Of a stretch of DNA of 40,342 bases, positions 8,167 to 16,077 are shown piece by piece. Numbering within the stretch: position 1 is the stretch's first letter; every line of letters begins with the position of its first letter. The stretch is from Muribaculaceae bacterium. Its GTDB lineage: Bacteria > Bacteroidota > Bacteroidia > Bacteroidales > Muribaculaceae. The stretch spans positions 1 to 40,342 of the forward strand of contig JAGAYZ010000066.1 of assembly GCA_017940245.1 (NCBI GenBank), read 5' to 3'. The notes below the pieces were generated by a model. The model was not told the DNA's origin and did not search any database. It saw nothing but the letters and a program-made list of their open reading frames with translations. The translations under genes and the position numbers were made by a program.

Positions 8167-10014
8167 TTAGCTTGTTGCTACCTTCAAAATGATATTGATG
8201 ACTGCGTTCACGTCTTCCACATCCACCTTGCCGTCGCTGTTCACGTCGGCTTGACCGCTGTAATCGGTTACCGTCTTCGTTTTCAAGATGATGTTGATCA
8301 CGGCGTTTACATCTTCGACATCTACCTTGCCGTCGCCGTTCACGTCACCCATGACCACGTTGCCAGGCAATACAGTGAGCTCGCAGTCGAAGTAGGCACC
8401 GCCCCAGTTCTGCTGCATGAAGATGGCCAAGACATTCTCCCCCGGTTGGAAGTATGAGGCGGGGATTTTAAATGATTCACGCGAGTTCAGCCATGTACAG
8501 TCGTCGGGAGTCGTGGTCCAGCCCTCAACATTGATAACCTCATTCCCGTTGACATACACCACCATGTTGTCGTCGTGCACACAGCGGAAGGTGAAGGTGT
8601 CGCCGGAATTCACCTCGGAAAGCGAGAACTTGCGTCTGAAAGCGAGGCTGTTGTACTCGCCATACCAGTAGCTGGTATACCGCAACGAGACGTAAGGGCC
8701 GCCAGAATGATCGACACTGGCCGTGGGCATGGCGACATCCATCCATTGGCTGTCGTCGAAGTCGACCGACCGGTTCCAGCCGCGAGGGGGCTGTGACCAG
8801 TAGGTCACACCGGCCGAGTCGGCACGGAAGCCTCGATAGGCTTTCAACATATATGGCGTCCACTGTCCGTTGGACAGCAGCACAAACTCGCCCTCATTGA
8901 TTCCGCAAACGGTGCAGACACCGTCATTATAAATATGTTCTAGGTTAGCGGGGACTTTTTCCCACCTACGGGCGTGGCATTGCGTACATTCGCGGATATC
9001 CAGTCCCGGCATTCCGCACGACGGAGGGGTATTCCTATTGGCCTCGCTGGCCCACGTATGGCTCTGCTCGTTAATCCACACCTCGCTGAGTTGTACGCCG
9101 CCATTATCACCATTGGTCGCCGCGAACTTGAAGAATCGAAACTTGCGCGTGTCGTTGACCCGGAAGACCACTTCTTGCTGGTCGACAAAGGGCATCGGGT
9201 AGTCGGTCTGCACATCGATGTCTACCCAGGTGCTGTTGTCGTTGGAGCCTTGCAACTTCCAACTGCGCAACGCGCGCTTGTATTGCCCCCATGAGTCGTT
9301 GGCGGTGACGATTGAGTATTGCTTCACGGCCACGTCGGTCGACGACTTCATGGTGAACCAGCATTTATGGACGGCTCCGTAGTACTTGGTCGAGGCATTG
9401 TTGTCGCACAGGTTGTTGGACGATTCGTTGGCATTGAAACCTAAACCACCGTCAAGGTAGCCGTAGCCCACACCATCGGCATCAAAGCGGGTCCACTGCG
9501 GATCGGCGGGAAGAGGAGTGCCTTCTTTAGCCAATTCCACCGAGAACACACCTTTTTTATCGGCATCGACGTCCATATATCTCATGCTGCCATACTGGTC
9601 TTGAAAGATGTTCATGAACAGGTATTGGGTGACATTCCACCCGGGTATATAGCATTTGAGATAGAAATTGGTTCCGTCCTTGTCCTCATAATGTGTATAA
9701 CTGTAAGTGTTGTCAAAGAGTAAACCTTCATGCTGAATGTAACTTCCCGTGCCTTTATTATAAAGCCTATACCCTTCATTAGCGACATTCACAAAGCACC
9801 ACAAATAGTTGTCATTATTTGCATTGGCCGAACTCATAAACTCGATTTCAAAATTGCTGGTGCCCACACAATAGTATCCTTCGGTCTTGAGGAAGTACCA
9901 GTAATTGGTCGAAAGCAAGGGGTCGGTAGTTGGCACAAACGGTAGTGCCCACACACCCAGAGGCAGCACTGTCATGAGCAGTGCCAGCAGTTTGAGGTTG
10001 TCTAAGTGTTTCAT
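8167..10014 (-). CDS. large secreted multi-domain protein with discoidin-like and dockerin-like domains
   Basis: The 615-residue product has a signal peptide (1-23, ending GVWA). A first region (about 30-180) resembles a beta-trefoil or lectin-like module. Residues about 195-325 look like an F5/8 type C (discoidin) carbohydrate-binding domain (KCWFTMK, SWKLQGSNDNSTWVDID, FRFFKFAA, LSEVWI). A small cysteine module follows with ECTQC and VCTVC (about 335-380), then a beta-sandwich (about 385-550; FDDSQW, YVNGNEV, GENVLAIFMQ). Residues 556-611 form a two-copy dockerin type I repeat with calcium-loop patterns DVNGDGKVDVED and DVNSDGKVDVED. No catalytic domain is recognisable. It is likely a cell-surface or secreted glycan-binding protein. 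The divergent membrane AraC gene and shared upstream dyads suggest linked regulation (inference). Confidence 0.85.
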   Translation of the reverse strand: MKHLDNLKLLALLMTVLPLGVWALPFVPTTDPLLSTNYWYFLKTEGYYCVGTSNFEIEFMSSANANNDNYLWCFVNVANEGYRLYNKGTGSYIQHEGLLFDNTYSYTHYEDKDGTNFYLKCYIPGWNVTQYLFMNIFQDQYGSMRYMDVDADKKGVFSVELAKEGTPLPADPQWTRFDADGVGYGYLDGGLGFNANESSNNLCDNNASTKYYGAVHKCWFTMKSSTDVAVKQYSIVTANDSWGQYKRALRSWKLQGSNDNSTWVDIDVQTDYPMPFVDQQEVVFRVNDTRKFRFFKFAATNGDNGGVQLSEVWINEQSHTWASEANRNTPPSCGMPGLDIRECTQCHARRWEKVPANLEHIYNDGVCTVCGINEGEFVLLSNGQWTPYMLKAYRGFRADSAGVTYWSQPPRGWNRSVDFDDSQWMDVAMPTASVDHSGGPYVSLRYTSYWYGEYNSLAFRRKFSLSEVNSGDTFTFRCVHDDNMVVYVNGNEVINVEGWTTTPDDCTWLNSRESFKIPASYFQPGENVLAIFMQQNWGGAYFDCELTVLPGNVVMGDVNGDGKVDVEDVNAVINIILKTKTVTDYSGQADVNSDGKVDVEDVNAVINIILKVATS

Positions 10015-10066
10015 ATCGCTTGATTTGTTTTGAAAATAATTACTTGAGATTTGCCAAAGGCTTTCA

Positions 10067-10098
10067 CAAAATTACAGCAACGGCTACTTGCAACCAAA
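10067..10098 (-). promoter_or_regulatory. promoter of the dockerin-type secreted protein
   Basis: Minus-strand TTTG (10098-10095), 20-base spacer, TAATTTTG (10074-10067): a full match to the Bacteroidetes consensus. The leader would be about 48 bases. The -33 element ends 32 bases from the first dyad of the 10130-10192 array. Confidence 0.75.
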
Positions 10099-10129
10099 TA
10101 AGGTGGTGTGGTTTTTTGCGTCGGTGTAT

Positions 10130-10192
10130 AAAAGTCCACACTTTTGCAGCAAAATTCCACACTTTGCGCACAAAAGTCCACACTTTTTTCTT
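10130..10192. repeat. three 21-bp phased dyads in a divergent promoter region
   Basis: Units start at 10130, 10151 and 10172, an exact 21-bp period (about two helical turns). Units 1 and 3 carry the perfect dyad AAAAGTCCACACTTTT (AAAAGT, CCAC, ACTTTT); unit 2 has the degenerate AAAATTCCACACTTTG. The array lies between the minus-strand promoter at 10067-10098 and the plus-strand -7 element at 10269-10276. Likely an operator array for a regulator; which one is unknown. Confidence 0.75.
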
Positions 10193-10268
10193 CATTTAAG
10201 AGGATTTTTTCAGAAAGCATATGCCATTATTTTTAATATAAAACTGCATTTAATATGCAATATTTTGT

Positions 10269-10276
10269 TACCTTTG
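10269..10276 (+). promoter_or_regulatory. -7 element of the AraC regulator gene
   Basis: TACCTTTG, 32 bases before the ATG at 10309, with no TTTG about 20 bases upstream, so the promoter may need an activator. Confidence 0.6.
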
Positions 10277-10308
10277 CATCTGAATAAATTACAAGTGTTA
10301 TTTTTGAG

Positions 10309-11511
10309 ATGATTTTTTCAGCCTATAGTGCCCTCAATATTGCCTCGGCAACGCTCATTGCCGGCCTGGGTGCGGTGATTGCTGCCGTGCACATTCCGGC
10401 GCGTTCCGAAACACAGTATTATCGCACAGCACGCACCTATCTGAGTGTGGCTTTCATCCTGCTTGCGTTGCTTAAACTGGCCGAGATTATTGCGCCCAAA
10501 AACAGCGACAACGAGTTCACCGGCTGCATTGCCCTCGTGGTTGCGGCTTACCAGGCTCTGTGTTTCACAGCTTCGCTGTTGCTCTTCATTAGGCCACAAT
10601 GGGTCACCAAGCGGCGAATGGTGGCACAGCTTGTTTTCATCACCGTTCTGGCAGGAGTACTCATTACGGGGCAAGTGTTACTATCCCACAGGACCTATCT
10701 TGTCCTGCTGGGCACATGCTCGGCACTCTACGTGGCTCTGCTGGCATACTACACCTATGTTTTCCGCAGAGCATACCGCAAGTTTAGCAACGACTTATAT
10801 GAATTTTACCTTGAAGAAGACCTGAACCACCAGTTGCGTTGGATAGCCCACACGTTCTACTCTTCACTGGTCGTCGGGCTGCTGGTTTTTCTTTCACTGA
10901 GCGGCCAGCAGTGGCTCGACGGAGCTTTCATCATCATTTATTCAGCATTTTACATCTACCTCACTGCCAGTTTCATCAACTACGGCCAGTACGTATCCAC
11001 AGTGATGCGTGCAGTGCGACCCGCCGAGCACAACGACATGCCTCAACCGGCTGCCGACACTGCTCTCATGCTCCAAGGACCTCTAGATGATGATTTACTC
11101 ACTTGCCTGGCCGACACGCCCATGAAATTTGCCACCATTAGTGAGGCGCTCAAAAAATGGGTTGACGAGCAGCAATTCCGTTACAACGATGTGGCGGTGA
11201 AAGACATTGCAAAAGAGTTGGGGACCACACCTCGACACCTGAACGACTATTTCCGCGAAGTGGTGGGCGAAGACTTTGTGAAATGGCGCGTGCGCCTTCG
11301 CGTGCGCTATGCATGCCGCTTGCTCAAGCAAGACCCAAATAGATCAATTACTGAAGTCGCCACCGAGTCGGGATTCAGCGACCGCAGTTATTTCTACCGC
11401 AAGTTTGCTGAACTGCAGGGCATCACGGTGGCCGAGTTTAAGCGTCAAGCCATCTTGAGCCTCGCCACACGGGCGTTACAACCAGCAAACCCCGACACAT
11501 CACAAGCATGA
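10309..11511 (+). CDS. membrane-anchored AraC family transcriptional regulator
   Basis: The 400-residue protein has about seven hydrophobic segments in its first 235 residues (roughly 5-27, 43-63, 71-93, 104-126, 128-150, 187-207, 211-232), then a cytosolic linker and a C-terminal AraC/XylS double helix-turn-helix (about 295-385: VKDIAKELGTTPRHLNDYFREVVGEDF, then SITEVATESGFSDRSYFYRKFAELQGITVAEFKR). This architecture is common in Bacteroidetes regulators that act on DNA while tethered to the membrane; the signal sensed is unknown. Its stop overlaps the start of the following glycosyltransferase gene (ATGA, 11508-11511). It is divergent from the secreted dockerin-type gene, with phased dyads in between, which makes that gene or itself a plausible target. 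Confidence 0.88.
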   Translation: MIFSAYSALNIASATLIAGLGAVIAAVHIPARSETQYYRTARTYLSVAFILLALLKLAEIIAPKNSDNEFTGCIALVVAAYQALCFTASLLLFIRPQWVTKRRMVAQLVFITVLAGVLITGQVLLSHRTYLVLLGTCSALYVALLAYYTYVFRRAYRKFSNDLYEFYLEEDLNHQLRWIAHTFYSSLVVGLLVFLSLSGQQWLDGAFIIIYSAFYIYLTASFINYGQYVSTVMRAVRPAEHNDMPQPAADTALMLQGPLDDDLLTCLADTPMKFATISEALKKWVDEQQFRYNDVAVKDIAKELGTTPRHLNDYFREVVGEDFVKWRVRLRVRYACRLLKQDPNRSITEVATESGFSDRSYFYRKFAELQGITVAEFKRQAILSLATRALQPANPDTSQA

Positions 11512-12629
11512 AGATGAAGATTCTTTTCGCTGGCGATGCCAGCAACTTGCACAACACACTCGCTCACCAGTTACGGCAAATGGGTCACGAGGCCATGGTC
11601 GTCTCCGACGGCTCGCGATGGATGCGCACCGGCTGTGACATCAGGCTGGAACGCAAGCCCGGCCGATGGGGAGCGATGAAATATGTGGCCGACATCCTGT
11701 GCCACCTGCCTCGCATGCGCGGCTACGACGTGGTGCAACTCGCCGGAAGCATCTTCTTCTCGCTGCGTCCCGAAAGGCTACGTTACCTTTTCGACTATCT
11801 GCGCCGCCATAACGGGCGTGTGGTGTACTCGGCACTGGGCACCGACGTGACCTACTACGACGCGTGCCACGACGGCCACACCTACCGCTACAGCGACTAC
11901 CGCCTGGGCGACAAGCCGTCGCCCTACGTGGGCAGCGACGAGTACCGCGCCCAGGAACAGGACAACTGGCGGCAACCCTTCATGCGCCGTTACCACAACC
12001 ACTTGCTCGACCACATCGACGGTGCCACGACGGCGCTATGGGAATATGACGCCGCCTACCGCACAATCGGTTTCAAACCGCTGGCCTACATCGGCATTCC
12101 CATCGACACCGACGCACTCCACTTCCGACCTCTGGAGCATGAGCCCGAAAGGGTGCGCTTCTTCTTAGGCTTGCAAAGCGACCGCACCGTGATTAAAGGC
12201 ACCGACAGGCTGCTCGAGGCCCTGCGGCGAGTGCACGACCGCTACCCCACCCTGTGCGAAATGGACGTGGTGGAACGACTGCCCTACGATGAATATGTGA
12301 CACGCATGAGCCGAGCCCACGTGATTCTAGACCAAATCTACAGCTACACGCCGGCCACGAACGCGCTGCTGGGAATGGCACAGGGACTGATAGCCGTTTC
12401 AGGTGCCGAGCCTGAATACTACGATTTCATCGGCGAGCGCGACAACCGTCCCATCGTGAACATCGACCCGACGGCAGAGGGCGACATCGATGCCAAACTG
12501 GAGCAAATCATCAGGCAAAAAGCCCAACTGCCCGAGTGGGGCCGGCACAGCCGCGAGTTTGTAGAAAAACATAACGCCGCGCCCGTGGTGGCACAGCGTT
12601 ACGTAGATTTCCTGCAAAGCCTTGCGTGA
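11508..12629 (+). CDS. GT4-like (GT-B fold) glycosyltransferase
   Basis: The 373-residue protein opens with MKMKILFAGDASNLHNTLAHQLRQMGHE, the N-terminal Rossmann strand and helix of GT-B enzymes. A second Rossmann half starts about residue 215 (VRFFLGLQSDRTVIKGTDRLLEAL), with DVVERLPYDEYVTRMSRAHVILDQIYSYTPATNALLGMAQGLIAVSGAEPE corresponding to the nucleotide-sugar-binding region. The usual E-x7-E signature is only loosely present. ATG 11514 is an alternative start two codons in. It is coupled by a 4-base overlap to the AraC regulator and ends 3 bases from the convergent TlpA-like gene. It probably acts on a surface polysaccharide or glycolipid; acceptor unknown. Confidence 0.75.
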   Translation: MKMKILFAGDASNLHNTLAHQLRQMGHEAMVVSDGSRWMRTGCDIRLERKPGRWGAMKYVADILCHLPRMRGYDVVQLAGSIFFSLRPERLRYLFDYLRRHNGRVVYSALGTDVTYYDACHDGHTYRYSDYRLGDKPSPYVGSDEYRAQEQDNWRQPFMRRYHNHLLDHIDGATTALWEYDAAYRTIGFKPLAYIGIPIDTDALHFRPLEHEPERVRFFLGLQSDRTVIKGTDRLLEALRRVHDRYPTLCEMDVVERLPYDEYVTRMSRAHVILDQIYSYTPATNALLGMAQGLIAVSGAEPEYYDFIGERDNRPIVNIDPTAEGDIDAKLEQIIRQKAQLPEWGRHSREFVEKHNAAPVVAQRYVDFLQSLA

Positions 12630-12632
12630 AGG

Positions 12633-13718
12633 CTAGATGCTGCGGGTCACGGCAGCCTCCAGTCGTGTGGCATCTTCCACGCGCTCAATAATTTCACCAT
12701 TCTTGATGATGAACGTTGTGGGCACTCCCGCCACCTGATAGGCACCCACATTCACCGAGTTGCCGCCATTGTGATCATAGACGGTGATCCACGGCAGATT
12801 CTGGGCGGCTTGGCGCCATGCCACGGCATCGTCGTCGAGACTGATTTGATAGATGGCCAGTCCCTGACCTTTATAGCGGTTATAGATGTCGTTGAGCAGC
12901 TTGTTGAACACAGGCGAGTAATCGGCCTGATAGACGGTGAAGTTGAGCAACACAATGCGGTTCTTGGCAGCCACATCGCTCAGCACGTGCTCCTTGCCGT
13001 TGTAGTCCTGTAACTTGATGTCGATTAGCGAGGCCTCGGCGGCATAGATTGTGTCGCCACCCTGGGCCTGCGAGCGCCGACGCTGCTGCCCGGTTGTGAG
13101 CACATTCACCAGATATTCGGTGCGCGGGTCGGTGGGGCGGAACGAATAAAACGCGTTGGCCACGGCTCCGATGATGCGCAGGTCGTCGTCGTCGAGCGGA
13201 TCAAACAGCGGCTTGCCGTCCATGTATTTATTGATGGCATAATAGGCCACAATGCCCGCAGGGTCGGTCACAATCTGCTCGGCCACTTTGTGCTTGAAGG
13301 CCTTGATCTGCTCGGGCGTGCCCTTGCCTCCGGCCAGCTTCATCGCCTGCTTGTCCATGTTCATCACCTGCACGGCATGGTCGCTGCCGGCCAGCGTGTA
13401 GCCGGTGGAGAAGGCCTTGAGTGTGGTGTTGACTGTGACGTGGTCAAGGCTGTCGATGGGGAAACATATCACGTCGCCGCCCAGACGCAGACGGTAGATG
13501 TTGGGATATTGCGGAGCCATTTCACTCACGCTGAACGAGCCGCTACCGTCTACTGCCACAGTGTCAACAATAAACCAGCTGCCATTGCTCGACTCTTCAA
13601 GCACCAGCACCGTGCTGTCGCCGGCACCGTCTATTTTACCGTCTACCTTAAACTTTCCTTCGCTGCACGAGGTGAGCACCATCGCCAGCAATGCCATTGC
13701 GTAAAAGTACTTTTTCAT
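12633..13718 (-). CDS. TlpA/thioredoxin-like lipoprotein with DUF4369 domain, no CXXC
   Basis: Start ATG 13718 (MKKYFYAMALL) is chosen because the longer reading to 13751 runs into the promoter and AGGA stands just before it. The 361-residue product has a lipobox (VLTSC, cysteine about 18). A DUF4369-type N-terminal beta domain (about 22-115: FKVDGKIDGAGDSTVLVLEE) is followed by a helical linker and a thioredoxin-like fold (about 240-361) with IVLLNFTVYQADYSPVFNKLL and the cis-proline motif GVPTTFII. The position where TlpA proteins have WCxPC reads VYQADYSP, so no redox cysteines are present. Similar cysteine-free members are known in Bacteroides. A redox role is therefore unlikely; function unknown. 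Confidence 0.85.
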   Translation of the reverse strand: MKKYFYAMALLAMVLTSCSEGKFKVDGKIDGAGDSTVLVLEESSNGSWFIVDTVAVDGSGSFSVSEMAPQYPNIYRLRLGGDVICFPIDSLDHVTVNTTLKAFSTGYTLAGSDHAVQVMNMDKQAMKLAGGKGTPEQIKAFKHKVAEQIVTDPAGIVAYYAINKYMDGKPLFDPLDDDDLRIIGAVANAFYSFRPTDPRTEYLVNVLTTGQQRRRSQAQGGDTIYAAEASLIDIKLQDYNGKEHVLSDVAAKNRIVLLNFTVYQADYSPVFNKLLNDIYNRYKGQGLAIYQISLDDDAVAWRQAAQNLPWITVYDHNGGNSVNVGAYQVAGVPTTFIIKNGEIIERVEDATRLEAAVTRSI

Positions 13719-13748
13719 TTTCCTGGCTATTCTAATCATTTCAAGGCG

Positions 13749-13756
13749 CAAAATTA
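13749..13756 (-). promoter_or_regulatory. -7 element of the TlpA-like gene
   Basis: TAATTTTG on the minus strand, 30 bases before ATG 13718. It rules out the longer start at 13751. Confidence 0.6.
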
Positions 13757-13824
13757 CAAAAAAACCGCCAACCCGTCATTGTTGCCCTCACATTTTTTAT
13801 CCGGCACAGCGCGGTGACCGGTTG

Positions 13825-14976
13825 TCACTTCTTGAAATGATTGATAATAAGTGCTATGGCACCGTCGCCTGTCACATTGCAGGCTGTGCCGAAACTGTCC
13901 ATTGTGATATAAAGGGCTATCATGAGTGCCTGCTGGTCGGCATCAAAGCCCAAAACAGACTGCAGCACACCCAGCGCCGCCATGATGGCACCACCCGGCA
14001 CGCCGGGGGCGGCCACCATCATCACGCCCAGCATGAGGATGAAACCGGTAAACATGCCCACGCTCACCGGCAAGCCCTGCATGAGCATCAGCGCCACGGC
14101 GCAGGCCGTAATCTTCATGGCACTGCCCGACAAGTGAATGGTGGCACACAACGGAACAACGAAACCGGCCACCTCGTCACGCACGCCATTCAGTTTTGCG
14201 CGCTCCAGCGTCACCGGGATGGTGGCCGCGCTCGACGATGTGCCCAGGGCCGTGAAATAGGCCGGCAACATTGTCACCAGCGCCTTGAACGGATTGCGAT
14301 GCGCTATCACACCCGCAATGCAGTATTGCAGCACCAGCAGACCGATGTGCATCAAGAATATCACTCCTATGATTGAAATGAACACCGAAATGATGTGCCA
14401 AGCCTGGCCGGTACTGGCCATACCCATGAAGATGCCCATGATGTAGAGCGGCAGGATGGGAATCAGTGCCACCTCGATGGCCTTGGCAATGATTGCCTTA
14501 AACTCGCCCGCGCCACGCTTGAGCAACGACGAGTTGAAAAACGCCATGCCCAGTCCCAGCGTGAACGAGAGCACCAGCGCGCTCATCACATCCATGACGG
14601 GGGGAATGTTGATGGTGAAATACGGCTCCAAGTTGTGCGCCTCGCTAATCTCACTGGCCGCGCCTTGTGAAATGAGCGAAGGGAACACCGACACGCTCGT
14701 AAAATAAGACAGAAAGCCCGAGAACACCGTGTCGCCATAGGCTATAAGAGCGGTAATCAACAGCAACTTGCCGGCTCCCTTTCCAATGTCGGCAATCGCC
14801 GGTGTAACCAGGCCCACGATGATGAGCGGAATGAGAAAGGACAAAAACTGGCTAAAAATGCTGTTGAAAGTCTCAAAACCACGCACCACCACTTCGGGCA
14901 GAATTAGCCCCAAGGCAATACCCACTACGATGGCGATAATAACTCGCGGCAGAAGCCCGATTTGTTTCAGTTTCAT
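13825..14976 (-). CDS. dicarboxylate/amino acid:cation symporter (DAACS family)
   Basis: The 383-residue inner-membrane protein has the EAAT/GltPh-like layout: hydrophobic helices throughout, the serine-rich re-entrant loop ALGTSSSAATIPVTLE (HP1, about 240-257), and near the C-terminus MDSFGTACNVTGDGAIALI, containing the NxTGD-type substrate and cation site of the last helix. It would take up an acidic or neutral amino acid or a C4-dicarboxylate with Na+ or H+. Length is slightly under the usual 400-430. It has its own promoter, divergent from the FemAB-like gene, and no partner genes. Confidence 0.9.
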   Translation of the reverse strand: MKLKQIGLLPRVIIAIVVGIALGLILPEVVVRGFETFNSIFSQFLSFLIPLIIVGLVTPAIADIGKGAGKLLLITALIAYGDTVFSGFLSYFTSVSVFPSLISQGAASEISEAHNLEPYFTINIPPVMDVMSALVLSFTLGLGMAFFNSSLLKRGAGEFKAIIAKAIEVALIPILPLYIMGIFMGMASTGQAWHIISVFISIIGVIFLMHIGLLVLQYCIAGVIAHRNPFKALVTMLPAYFTALGTSSSAATIPVTLERAKLNGVRDEVAGFVVPLCATIHLSGSAMKITACAVALMLMQGLPVSVGMFTGFILMLGVMMVAAPGVPGGAIMAALGVLQSVLGFDADQQALMIALYITMDSFGTACNVTGDGAIALIINHFKK

Positions 14977-15000
14977 ATCGAGATTAGGTTAATGACGATG

Positions 15001-15008
15001 CAAAGTTA
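15001..15008 (-). promoter_or_regulatory. -7 element of the symporter gene
   Basis: TAACTTTG on the minus strand, 24 bases before ATG 14976. It faces the plus-strand TAACTTTG at 15064, making a compact divergent promoter region. Confidence 0.6.
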
Positions 15009-15063
15009 TAACATTTGCCGCGATAATCTGTGCTATGGTTGAGGTGGTTTTCGATTTTTGTTG

Positions 15064-15071
15064 TAACTTTG
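15064..15071 (+). promoter_or_regulatory. -7 element of the FemAB/GNAT-like gene
   Basis: TAACTTTG ends only 8 bases before the ATG at 15080, so the mRNA would be nearly leaderless. A TTG at 15039-15041 sits 22 bases upstream, a loose -33 match. Confidence 0.5.
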
Positions 15072-15079
15072 CGCTTGAG

Positions 15080-16024
15080 ATGATTGAAATCATAAAATAT
15101 GAACCCTCGCTGCAACGCGAGTGGGACGAGTTGGTGCGCCGTAGCCGCAACGGCACGTTCCTGCATGAGCGCGCCTACATGGATTACCACAGCGACCGCT
15201 TCACCGACTGCTCGCTGATGGCCTACGACGGCAGCCACCTGATGGCCGTGATGCCTGCCAATCGCGAGGAAAGCACTTTGTGCTCCCACCGCGGCCTGAC
15301 CTATGGAGGATGGCTCATGCCCGCCAAGCGATGCGACGCGGCCAGCATTGACCTCCTGATAGCCTCCACAGTGCAGTGGTTGAAGGGCAACGGTTTCAAG
15401 GAACTCGTCTATAAACCGGTGCCTCACATCTACCACCGCTATCCTGCCGAGGAAGATATTTACGCACTGTGGCATCATGGTGCACAGCTCACCGAATGTA
15501 GCATCTCCACCACCATCGACTTGCTGGAACCACTGCCCATGGACCGCGGCAACAAAAGCGGGTTGAACATGGCGCAGCGCGCAGGTCTCACCGTAACAGA
15601 CAGCGGCGACTGGACCGCCTACTGGCGCATATTGACACAAGTGCTGGCCGACCGACATGCCGCCGTTCCCGTTCACACTGTGGAGGAAATGACACTCCTG
15701 CACCGCCGCTTCCCGACCAACATCCAGCTCTACACGGCTACCGATGCCGGCGGCAATGTGCTGGCGGGAGTGGTGATGTATTATACCCACACCGTGGCCC
15801 ACAGCCAATATATCGCCTCAACAGCCCAAGGGCGAGAACTGCATGCACTCACACTGCTCTTCGCTCACTTGTACGATGAGGCCAAGCGGCGCGGTTGCCG
15901 ATACTTCGACTTCGGAATCTCTACCGAAGACCACGGCCGCGTGCTCAACAGCGGCCTCGTGCAACAGAAGTCACGATTGGGCGGTCGCGGCACCATCACG
16001 CAAGTATTTACACTACCCATCTAA
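15080..16024 (+). CDS. FemAB/GNAT-like acyl- or aminoacyl-transferase
   Basis: Start ATG 15080 (MIEIIKYEPSLQREWDELV) is preferred to 15035, which precedes the -7 element. The 314-residue product begins like the Bacteroidetes GNAT/FemAB proteins: REWDELVRRSRNGTFLHERAYMDYHSDRF. Later segments are GLTYGGWLMP (about 87), a central GNAT-like strand AGVVMYYTHTVAHSQYIAST, and the characteristic tail RRGCRYFDFGISTEDHGRVLNSGLVQQKSRLGGRGT (about 275-307). Relatives sit in surface polysaccharide loci or add amino acids to peptidoglycan; the substrate here is unknown. The gene is immediately upstream of the flippase gene, probably one transcript, which favours a role in decorating a lipid-linked polysaccharide unit (inference). 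Confidence 0.75.
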   Translation: MIEIIKYEPSLQREWDELVRRSRNGTFLHERAYMDYHSDRFTDCSLMAYDGSHLMAVMPANREESTLCSHRGLTYGGWLMPAKRCDAASIDLLIASTVQWLKGNGFKELVYKPVPHIYHRYPAEEDIYALWHHGAQLTECSISTTIDLLEPLPMDRGNKSGLNMAQRAGLTVTDSGDWTAYWRILTQVLADRHAAVPVHTVEEMTLLHRRFPTNIQLYTATDAGGNVLAGVVMYYTHTVAHSQYIASTAQGRELHALTLLFAHLYDEAKRRGCRYFDFGISTEDHGRVLNSGLVQQKSRLGGRGTITQVFTLPI

Positions 16025-16077
16025 ATACCGAAGCCATCGCACGTCGCAGCAACATATCACAACTGGCCGTGAAGGCC

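Noticed and set aside
10011-10220. Minus-strand ORF of 69 codons ending with an ATGA overlap at the dockerin gene start, encoding repeated SVDF-like segments
   Set aside because: Its repeats come from the 21-bp DNA dyads, it contains the promoter of the downstream gene, and no ribosome-binding sequence precedes its ATG. It is best read as regulatory DNA.
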